Made by a program: the position numbers and the translations under genes
Shown here: one piece after another, positions 7,925 through 14,177 of the stretch
Layout: each line of letters begins with the position of its first letter
How positions within the stretch are numbered: position 1 is the first letter of the stretch
Source of the DNA: Chromera velia
Taxonomy: Eukaryota; Sar; Chromeraceae
Length of the DNA: 14,177 nucleotides
NCBI GenBank assembly: GCA_018398765.1
Contig: JAHBMJ010002584.1
Span: 1-14,177 of the forward strand
Direction: 5' to 3'
The notes under the pieces: generated by a model
Database searches by the model: none
The model's input: only the letters and a program-made list of their open reading frames with translations
Told to the model about the DNA's origin: nothing

Positions 7925-8617
7925 TCAATCTGTCACCTTTTCTTTCCTGTGAACATCTCCGCTCATCCGAGACAGACTGTCTGCCTCTGTGTTCTCAGCG
8001 CCTGGGATGTGCACTGCCACAACCTCCACCTTTGCCTTCCTTTCAATCGTTTGAATCTCCTCTACAATGTCTTCCAAGGCCGCGGCTACGCTGTGACGGT
8101 TGTTAATAATCCTGACTGTCACGCTGTTATCTGAGCGGACCACAATCCTCCCATTCTCGCTCCCTACCCCTAATTTTGTAAATGCCTGCAAGTATCGTAC
8201 CACCGTCTTTGCCTCTCTCCAGTTAGACGAGCATACTGCTTGCTTTCCCGACCATCTCCACCAAATAGGGTTGCCTTTCCATATACCACCTCCCCTTGTC
8301 CCTGCCGCATCCCCTGTGATCACGGCTACCCCTCGGGGGATATCTTTCCATGACGCTACCCAATCTGCTTCCCACACACCTAGACAGCCGGTAGGCGTCA
8401 CATATAACTGCCTAACTAGTCTTTTTTCAACTGCAGACTTCCACCAATTCAATGACCTTACCATCTCTTTGCTCAGCTCTAACCCTCCTTTTTTCCATTT
8501 TCTCCATTCCATCTTTGACGTTGGCTGTACCGCTGGCGAGAACGCCCACCAAAACGGGGCCAGTTTTTGCCCTCCGTGTCTCACAATAAGTCTCAAATGG
8601 TTCAGCAGACCCACTGT
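7925..8617 (-). CDS. RNase H domain of DIRS-like element
   Basis: About 231 codons in the same frame as the RT, separated from it by the TAG at 8618-8620, and ending in TGA at 7925-7927. The four acidic catalytic residues are recognisable: Asp in VITGDAAG, Glu in SNWREAKT, Asp in VVRSDNS, and Asp in NTEADSLSR, the last inside the HIPGxxN..AD.LSR signature shared by DIRS-type RNases H. It would degrade the RNA strand of the RNA-DNA hybrid during reverse transcription. No independent start is evident, which supports an ancestral RT-RNase H fusion. An ATG follows the TGA immediately and in the same frame. Confidence 0.85.
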   Translation of the reverse strand, partial: TVGLLNHLRLIVRHGGQKLAPFWWAFSPAVQPTSKMEWRKWKKGGLELSKEMVRSLNWWKSAVEKRLVRQLYVTPTGCLGVWEADWVASWKDIPRGVAVITGDAAGTRGGGIWKGNPIWWRWSGKQAVCSSNWREAKTVVRYLQAFTKLGVGSENGRIVVRSDNSVTVRIINNRHSVAAALEDIVEEIQTIERKAKVEVVAVHIPGAENTEADSLSRMSGDVHRKEKVTD

Positions 8618-9682
8618 CTAAAGCCCTTGGGCAATGGTCGCTCTTCCTTCCCCTGCCGCCTGCATCAGCTCAGCAATTCTTTTTAGGGCCTTCTCCATCT
8701 TACGCGGGGAGATATACAAAAACAATCTCTTCGTGTTTATGCCAATTCCGGTGAACTCCAACGCCTGCATTGGTTCAACGGTTTTCGATTCTTTCACTTT
8801 CCATCCCATCTGTGCCAAGATTCTAAGTGCAAGCTGCAGGGCCTCTTTTGCTTCTTTCTCTGTGCTTGCTGTTATCAGAAAATCATCGATGTAATTCAGT
8901 GACCGAATCGTTGCTGTGTGTATGCCAAACCGTTTAAACACTGTTTGGATGTGCTCCATTGTACCTTGAAAAATAAACGGAGCGACTTTCAGGCCGAAAC
9001 ACATCACTCTGTAGCGATAGAAGGACTGGGTCGCTGGGTTGAAAAACCTTAGCAAATCGACATGCTCTGGGTGAATCTTGATGTGAAAGTACCCATCCTG
9101 CAAATCCAACTTTGCCATATGTTCTCCTGGGCACAACAGCCTCAATGCATGACGCACTGTTGGTAGCCCCATCACTGTATCTCTTGTCGCTTTGTTTACC
9201 CCGGACGCTGTCATATTTATGATGATATGCGGCTTGTCCGATTCTGGCTTAGATACTGCTCCCAAGAGGGACACAATATGGGGTTGTTTCGTCACTCTTT
9301 CAATAAATCCTTCCCTCTCTAGGCGATCAAATTCCTGACCCACTTTCTCTTCCCACTCTACGAGTGAGGAGTAAAATTCCATTTGAAAGCTTGGGGGCCA
9401 GTATTCTAGCAGAAGTTTCACACCTTCTTCTAACTGCTCTACTAGCCTGCCATCCATCCCAAACTCTCTCATTCTCTCACAATCAAGCTGCAACCCCTTT
9501 GTCCAGCGTTCGGGTGTCACCCAACCTGGCGGTGGCTCCACTCGCGGTTTTGGAATGCTCCATTCTTCCAGTGGCAGCGGCCACTTAGATTTTAGTAGTG
9601 GCAGTGGCTTGCCCCCTCCCTCCAGTCCGTGACCTGCACGCAAAATTTTTGTATACTTAGATTTACTAATTTCGTACTGCAA
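8618..9682 (-). CDS. Reverse transcriptase domain of DIRS-like element
   Basis: This 354-codon open frame is closed on both sides by TAG (9686-9688 and 8618-8620). Residues ~185-205 hold motif A (MAKLDLQDGYFHI, catalytic D193), ~221-239 hold motif B (YRVMCFGLKVAPFIFQ), and 263-267 hold NYIDD, the YxDD box. A later GWKVKESKT matches the region after the active site. All three catalytic Asp are present. No ATG lies near the start. Reading upstream through TAG/TAA reaches an ATG at 9826, but that 48-codon extension contains five TAR codons and a tandem repeat, so it may be untranslated. The frame runs directly into RNase H across one TAG. Confidence 0.9.
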   Translation of the reverse strand: MQYEISKSKYTKILRAGHGLEGGGKPLPLLKSKWPLPLEEWSIPKPRVEPPPGWVTPERWTKGLQLDCERMREFGMDGRLVEQLEEGVKLLLEYWPPSFQMEFYSSLVEWEEKVGQEFDRLEREGFIERVTKQPHIVSLLGAVSKPESDKPHIIINMTASGVNKATRDTVMGLPTVRHALRLLCPGEHMAKLDLQDGYFHIKIHPEHVDLLRFFNPATQSFYRYRVMCFGLKVAPFIFQGTMEHIQTVFKRFGIHTATIRSLNYIDDFLITASTEKEAKEALQLALRILAQMGWKVKESKTVEPMQALEFTGIGINTKRLFLYISPRKMEKALKRIAELMQAAGEGRATIAQGL

Positions 9683-9700
9683 TCTCTAGAAGCCGCTAAA

Positions 9701-9746
9701 TCGACTTGACCAGTCACTAGTCTCGATCGACTTGACCAGCCACTAG
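9701..9746. repeat. Two 20-bp direct repeats with 26-bp period
   Basis: tcgacttgaccagtcactag at 9701-9720 recurs at 9727-9746 with one change (t to c). The pair lies just upstream of the RT frame. A 26-bp period breaks any reading frame, arguing that this is untranslated leader. It may be a terminal or priming-related feature of the element. Confidence 0.7.
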
Positions 9747-9826
9747 CCTTATTTTTTTCGCTGCCGCGCTACCTTTCTAAAGCTTTTTTCTAGTCTGTTC
9801 TAGACTTATTTTTTTTCTCTCCCCAT

Positions 9827-10725
9827 CCTAGTGAATGTTCCCTATACTTTGTTTCATGTACTTCATCCCCTTATTTTCAGTCAGCGTTTTCCGCATGCTC
9901 ACCTACGGAGCCAGCTCACAGATCCCAACAGTTCTAGCATGCTTGATGCACCAGCTCTAGACGGCCTTCCCTTAATTCTGCAACTCATCTGCGCAATTCT
10001 ACGAACACAACATGTGTCTTCCCTACAACCCTTCATGTATTCACCCCTCCCACATGGTTGCCTGACGCCTAGACGGGGTACGCCAATCAACTCGGTCGGT
10101 CAGTGACCCCCTCCTTTGCCCTTGACCATCCCTTTGCCGTCTGTGTGACTCAATCCGATTCACTGACGGCCAGGCGTCCCCCTCCTTTCACAACACACTA
10201 GGCATAAAAACTGTCCTCTATGTAGCCTCTCGTTGGTGCGGTACGTTTCGCTGACTAGCGCACTTCCTCCTTTTCTCACGCACCCCGCCCCTCTTCCTGC
10301 ATCCTGCGTAACCGCATCATCCGGCCTGGTACAGCCTTCGTCGCGCGGGCGGATGCTGGATGAGGGCGTGGCTCCCTGAGGCTCCCCCTGCTGCTGCACT
10401 TTGAAGGGTCTCTGACTCTCCTCTTTCTAGGTGGATACCGGTGGGGCAACTACACGGACCGCCTGAGCCCGCTCTCACGCTTCCCTTGCCCGTGCCCCCC
10501 TTTTAACCATCCGTCTGTACTCACCACAGATCGCACTGTTACGCCGCTGCCCCAGCAACGCCTGACAATGCCCTCTTTTCCTTCTCAGCCTGCATCTCTA
10601 CGCTACTCCCCTCTTTACTGCTTTTTGGAGGACGCTCTGAACAGCTGGTCAATCATCTTGAAGCCCTCGCAGTCAGGCAGCTCTTGATTCGGGCAATCTG
10701 CCTGTGCGTGCTTCAAACTTAGTCT
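9827..10725. other. Upstream region of retrotransposon, no recognisable gag
   Basis: In DIRS-type elements gag would lie here on the minus strand. The best frame is 10160-10399 (-, 79 codons ending in TGA). It is Arg/Gly/Gln-rich with a Cys cluster (FLCLVCCERRGTPGRQ) but no CCHC knuckle. A second minus-strand frame ends at 10615 with MIDQLFRASSKKQ followed by TAA. Neither can be assigned. The region may contain a degraded or diverged gag and an undetected terminal repeat. Confidence 0.35.
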
Positions 10726-10789
10726 ATGAGTGTGAGTGTGAGTGTGAGCGTGAGTGTGAGTGTGAGTCTGAGTGTGAGTGTATGTGTAT

Positions 10790-10835
<46 letters not shown>

Positions 10836-10863
10836 GTGTGTGTGTATGCATGTATGCGTGTGT
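10726..10863. repeat. Microsatellite: (GTGA)n grading into (GT)n
   Basis: Imperfect GTGA tetranucleotide repeats at about 10727-10780 grade into TATG/TG repeats and an uninterrupted (TG)n near 10797-10822. His/Thr-rich or Cys/Val-rich frames through it are repeat artefacts. Confidence 0.95.
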
Positions 10864-11133
10864 AAGTATGTAAAGGTGTGCACGTAACACAACACAGTCT
10901 TTCCATCCTTTTCTTTCTTAAGGCTCATGACGCTCACCTCTTTCAGAAAGAATAAATGCATGTTATTGCTTTTCTGTGAGTCAGTTTGTCTGAGTCTGCG
11001 TTTATGTGCGTGTGCACGTATCTGAGGTACATGTACTCATTCTCCTTCTACCTCTCGGTCTCTTCTTTATGCCCAAGTTTTCTCTACCAGCTTATGTTCC
11101 TCCCGTTTCCCCTTTCCCCCCGGCCTGTTCCCC

Positions 11134-11156
11134 TTGTGTGTGTATGTATGTGTGTA

Positions 11157-11188
<32 letters not shown>

Positions 11189-11199
11189 TGTGTATGTGT

Positions 11200-11238
<39 letters not shown>

Positions 11239-11248
11239 CGCGCACGCG
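11134..11248. repeat. (GT)n microsatellite ending in CG-alternating block
   Basis: Long TG/TATG tract ending in acgcgcgcacgcg. The right half (about 11200-11248) is nearly pure alternating purine-pyrimidine DNA, a composition that favours left-handed Z-DNA under supercoiling. Confidence 0.95.
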
Positions 11249-12129
11249 TTTGCACACTGGCAGATCCACATATACACAGACCTTCACTGACAGGATACGT
11301 GCACTGGAAGCTAATTTTAAAATGTTGATTATTGTTCCGGCGGCATAAAAAATTTGTTATCTGAGTTGAACAACTTCATTGTCTGGTTGTTGCAGTGTTA
11401 TGCTAAAACAGTGCTTTGAGCTCACAGCCATTGTTATGAGTATCCTACTTATGATTTGTAGTCATACAGTCTAACATATTAATAACATCAATTGTGATGT
11501 TCATAAAAGCTCTACACTACGTTTCACATGTTTTCAATCTTTCTGTTAAAACCTTAAGATTTATTATGAAGACAATATTTTAAAGAGTTAAAAACTTACT
11601 AAAAAAGGTAAAATGATAAATTAAAATTTAAATATATATGCAGTTATCATAAATCAAGTTTATATATAATTATTAATAATTATTTCACTAACTACGATAA
11701 AAAAAACACTTAATCGCACTCTCAAACCGTTTAAAACTCTTTGTTTTAAGTTTTTGATCATTGCTTAGTACCTAGAAATGCTTGATAGGTATGGTAATTT
11801 TGGAAACCATTTTGATGTTGGAGACCGTTTGGGATAGATTTGTCTTGACTAGCGGGGTAGGCTGCCTGCTTTCCCAGAACTTTGACCTCGTAGCGGTTCT
11901 TGGCTACGGGGCAGCACTCCTAGGTAGAACCCTAGTACCGTGCATGTTTATACTGTAATTAAAGATAATATAGCATAGGTTCTAATAGGTTCTAACACTG
12001 TTTTTTGCTTTTCTAGACTCGTTAGTGTAAGGTTCTTTCAGATTCTTAAAGATTCTTTAAAGAAGAATCAAGTCTATGTTGTGTTAAAGTGGTGTCTCCA
12101 TCATTTGGTTCTTACTCTCTAGAGAAATC
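11249..12129. other. AT-rich gene-free stretch
   Basis: AT-rich sequence similar to 1-716, without a convincing frame. It holds one short GC-richer island at about 11860-11940 with a hairpin, and scattered AGGTTCTA/TAGAACC motifs from about 11930 onward that relate to the palindromic repeat at 12130. Confidence 0.6.
11886..11911. other. Hairpin: 9-bp stem, 8-base loop
   Basis: cctcgtagc pairs with gctacgggg (eight Watson-Crick pairs and one T/G wobble) around the loop ggttcttg, in a GC-richer island inside AT-rich DNA. It is not a tRNA: no T-arm or acceptor pairing could be found. It could be part of a small structured RNA or the end of an element. Confidence 0.35.
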
Positions 12130-12152
12130 GCTAGAACCTAGGTTCTAGGAAC
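12130..12152. repeat. 23-bp repeat with 18-bp perfect palindrome, left copy
   Basis: gctagaacctaggttctaggaac; the inner 18 bases (12131-12148) are a perfect palindrome. An identical 23-bp copy lies at 13248-13270, on the other side of the unknown gene. Further partial AGGTTCTAG motifs surround both. Confidence 0.85.
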
Positions 12153-12297
12153 CTAGATAAAAACCTATAAGAACTATTAAGAATCCCCCCCCTAAAGCTT
12201 CAAAAAGACTAAAAAGCTAATTTAGATGATTAAAATGATCCAAACAAATAAGATAGATGCTTACATATGCCAAAATTGACCATCAAAATCATAAAAC

Positions 12298-13122
12298 TCA
12301 GCTGTCAACTCGCTTTTTCTTCTCTTCAAACAGACTTACAAGACGAGCAAGCTTTTTATCTTTCATGAAGACGGTTTCATTCATTTTATGCGCATGCTGA
12401 ATATAAAAGAACATAGAAGAACGTGGGACGTTATCAACGTGAATTTTTTTAGGCTTCCTGTTTTGGCCTAACTGCCAAAGGAGAGAGAAAACGCGCATGT
12501 CGGCTAAGTCGGTCGAAGCCTCGTCGGACTCAGGATATCTATGCACAGCAATCCGGTACAGTTCATCTAGGTCCCTTTCTTCATCTTCGACATGTGCAAT
12601 CGCTTACAACCCTGAGGGCTCGAAAGCTTTTTTCTTGTCATTCCACAACAAAATGTTCACCACCTTAGAAACGTACCAACTCAGTTTTCTCTCCAAGCCC
12701 TCACCCTCATCATACTAGCATGCCACGAGTTGTCCCACCATGATAGAATACTCGCCTTTCCGAATCAATGCCTGACTGTAGGACTTCGCACGCACTCTCA
12801 CCCTCCGATTGTTTGACAACTTCTCTTGATATAAGAGAGCACAGACCGCATGCAACCGCATCATACCGCGGTTTAGTACTTTAAAGGAGATAACCCCAGT
12901 CACCCCCCCTTGCTTCTCTTCAGGTGTCGTCACCGCTTGTGCAAAGACAGAAAGGAACTGTTCTTGTGCTGCATCTTCTGTTTGAATCTGCTCCCACAAA
13001 CTTTCGAGTTCTTCTCCCTCTAGTGTGGTATCCAACTTAATGGGGATCTCTACATCCATCACCACCCACTCGTCATCTTCAATACCCCACCCCTTTTCCA
13101 ATGTTTTCCCTCTACCTCTCAC
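12298..13122 (-). CDS. Unknown protein, frame interrupted by TAG and TAA, ends in TGA
   Basis: One minus-strand frame reads from at least 13122 (open back to a TGA at 13225-13227 except for TAG at 13132-13134) down to TGA at 12298-12300. It is interrupted by TAG at 12715-12717 and TAA at 12604-12606, yet coding-like character continues in the same frame through both. The first part contains MDVEIPIKLDTTLEGEELE (ATG at 13059, a possible start) and SYSQALIRKGEYSIMVGQL. The middle has ERKLSWYVSKVVNILLWND. The end is charged, with DLDELYRIAVHRYPESDEAS and RLVSLFEEKKKRVDS. No domain, signal peptide or membrane segment is recognised. Identical palindromic repeats flank it. It is either a decayed gene, a gene with TAR read as an amino acid (Gln would fit), or one with short introns covering the stops. 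Confidence 0.5.
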
Positions 13123-13247
13123 AGTCTTTTTCTAACGTTTTCCAGTCGGATTGGTGGACAAACTTTTGAATATTTTCGTCGTGTTCAATGTTTCATAACT
13201 GGTTTTGGACGGGTTCTTTGGGGTTCATGGAGGATCAGACTGAGAAG

Positions 13248-13270
13248 GCTAGAACCTAGGTTCTAGGAAC
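13248..13270. repeat. 23-bp repeat with 18-bp perfect palindrome, right copy
   Basis: Identical to 12130-12152; the palindrome is 13249-13266. It is followed by gaacttaagaac, another short palindrome, and gaacctag. The repeat lies just upstream of the unknown gene in its reading direction, so it could be a promoter element as well as a transposon end. Confidence 0.85.
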
Positions 13271-13442
13271 TTAAGAACCTAGAGGTGGAGACGTATAGTT
13301 TTTAAGCTCGAACCGAGTAAGAACCTTCAACCAATACTCTAAAAGTGTCATTGTTTTGTTTTTTAGAACTTCTTTTGCTTATAAAATAAGTTTGGAGTTT
13401 ATTTTAAATGTTTTAAAGCTTAGATTACTACTATAAAGTCGT

Positions 13443-14177
13443 TCAACGACCACATCTATATTTCCGAGTGCCTCCCCGTAGGTTCTTGGCCGCACAGATA
13501 CCACACACGGAGGGACCCCCCGAGCTGGCTGCTGCCGCTGCTTCCCCGTCCTTCCGCTGCTGCTGCTTACCCGCCGACGCCAGCTGGAGGTACGCTTGGG
13601 TCACATACTGCGGGGTCGGCTACCCTATGCGCAGTATCTTAGCCTCGACACTGCTCATGCGGTGCTCGGTGTGTGCGGCTCTGTCCCTCAACTGTGACAG
13701 TCTCTTGAAGGCAAGAGCGGGGAGAGGGAAAATCAAATCAGTCGCGTGGGGGGGTGTGGGCGCTCCGACTCTCGTGGCGTCAAGCGCTTGTCCCCCCGCC
13801 TCCAACGCCGCCTGCTGGAGGTCGGGGAACTCGCTACACCCGTCCATGTAGCGGATGAAGGTGGCCGCTGCCTCGGCAGTGCTCTGCGCCCTCACACACT
13901 CTTTCTCGTCTGCGTTCTCAGACAGCCCATCTCTCTCTCTTGTGATTTGGGCCGCCATCTCCTTCGTCACCCCTTTCACCGACACCAACTCCCACTTTCT
14001 CTGAACCTTGTGTTCTCCTTCGGTGTTCGGGCCTCTCGCGAGAGCCCCAGCCGTGGTCGTGTCTGTGGGGAGGATGCAGGTCCCGTCCTGCTCTACTTTG
14101 GGTGCGGGGGCATACAGATTCACTTTCCATCCCCCCGTCTTTTTCACTCTCCTTTCATGCCTCTTCCTNTTCCTCCG
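13443..14177 (-). CDS. Unknown protein, 5' end beyond window, one in-frame TAG, ends in TGA
   Basis: The frame enters from the right edge (an N at 14169 leaves one codon unread) and runs to TGA at 13443-13445, with a single TAG at 13620-13622. Before the TAG the protein is polar, with LYAPAPKVEQDGTCILPTD, AAATFIRYMDGCSEFPDLQQ and a helical AFKRLSQLRDRAAHTEHRM region. After the TAG a further ~58 codons remain protein-like: PTPQYVTQAYLQLASAGKQ, an Ala-rich stretch, and a C-terminal CGICAAKNLRGGTRKYRCGR. That CxxC...C ending resembles half of a zinc-binding tail such as those ending some piggyBac-type transposases, but the rest shows no transposase motif. Function is unassigned. Confidence 0.45.

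Larger units (their letters stand above)
6047..9826 (-). mobile_element. Tyrosine-recombinase retrotransposon, DIRS/Ngaro/PAT-like
   Basis: Minus-strand gene order is reverse transcriptase, RNase H, an unassigned segment, then tyrosine recombinase. RT and RNase H linked to a tyrosine recombinase instead of a DDE integrase defines the DIRS-type order; the linear RT-RH-YR order is typical of Ngaro/PAT groups. Such elements integrate through a recombinase-mediated event, usually without target-site duplication. RT, RNase H and recombinase catalytic residues are all visible, yet the frames are broken by TAG codons and one TGA. No gag and no terminal repeats could be assigned securely, so the given limits are those of the coding block only. 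Confidence 0.85.

Noticed and set aside
9689-9826. N-terminal extension of the RT to ATG at 9826 by reading TAG/TAA as sense
   Set aside because: Five TAR codons occur within 48 codons, and an out-of-phase 26-bp repeat lies inside. This is more like untranslated leader, so it was not used as the start.
10615-11348. His/Thr-rich and Cys/Val-rich frames across the GT tracts
   Set aside because: These are translations of dinucleotide and tetranucleotide repeats, with no sequence-independent support.
11860-11945. Possible tRNA at the GC island
   Set aside because: Only one stem-loop can be drawn. There is no T-loop GTTCRA box in the right place and no acceptor stem.

Overview
The window looks like nuclear DNA of a protist or alga. 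Long AT-rich gene-free stretches alternate with GC-richer blocks. There are (GT)n microsatellites, a tyrosine-recombinase (DIRS/Ngaro-type) retrotransposon, and a cysteine/histidine repeat plus HNH protein. I recall similar repeat proteins from algal and giant-virus sequence, but could not search for them here. I see no rRNA, tRNA, CRISPR array or bacterial operon. All convincing coding sequence is on the minus strand, and the species cannot be named from sequence alone.

Layout, left to right: 1-716 is an AT-rich desert. 770-3505 (-) is one uninterrupted 911-codon frame encoding two tandem copies of [18-residue CxH...CxxC repeat array + HNH nuclease domain]. 3531-6045 is gene-poor and pyrimidine-rich; it carries a palindromic GCATGC cluster and two direct copies of a 184-bp repeat. 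6047-9826 (-) is a retrotransposon with reverse transcriptase, RNase H, an unassigned third segment and a tyrosine recombinase, in that order. 9827-10725 is the expected gag region, without a recognisable gag. 10726-11248 holds two (GT)n tracts. 11249-12129 is AT-rich. 12298-13224 (-) and 13443-14177 (-, cut by the window edge) are two unrecognised genes. The first is bracketed by identical 23-bp repeats with an 18-bp perfect palindrome.

The main puzzle is stop codons. The recombinase, the RT/RNase H junction and both right-hand genes are interrupted almost only by in-frame TAG or TAA, with coding-like or catalytic sequence continuing in the same frame. TGA closes the HNH gene, the RNase H segment and both right-hand genes. 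This fits either a nuclear code in which UAR is sense (as in ciliates and some ulvophyte green algae) or decay by C-to-T change at CAR codons. The HNH gene contains about 47 Gln codons and no TAR, which argues against the first reading or suggests a foreign origin for that gene. Raw sequence does not settle it.

Functionally, the retrotransposon proteins would together copy an RNA template and integrate the product by site-specific recombination. The HNH protein reads as a nucleic-acid-binding nuclease, possibly of a selfish or mobile gene. The two right-hand genes have no assigned function.
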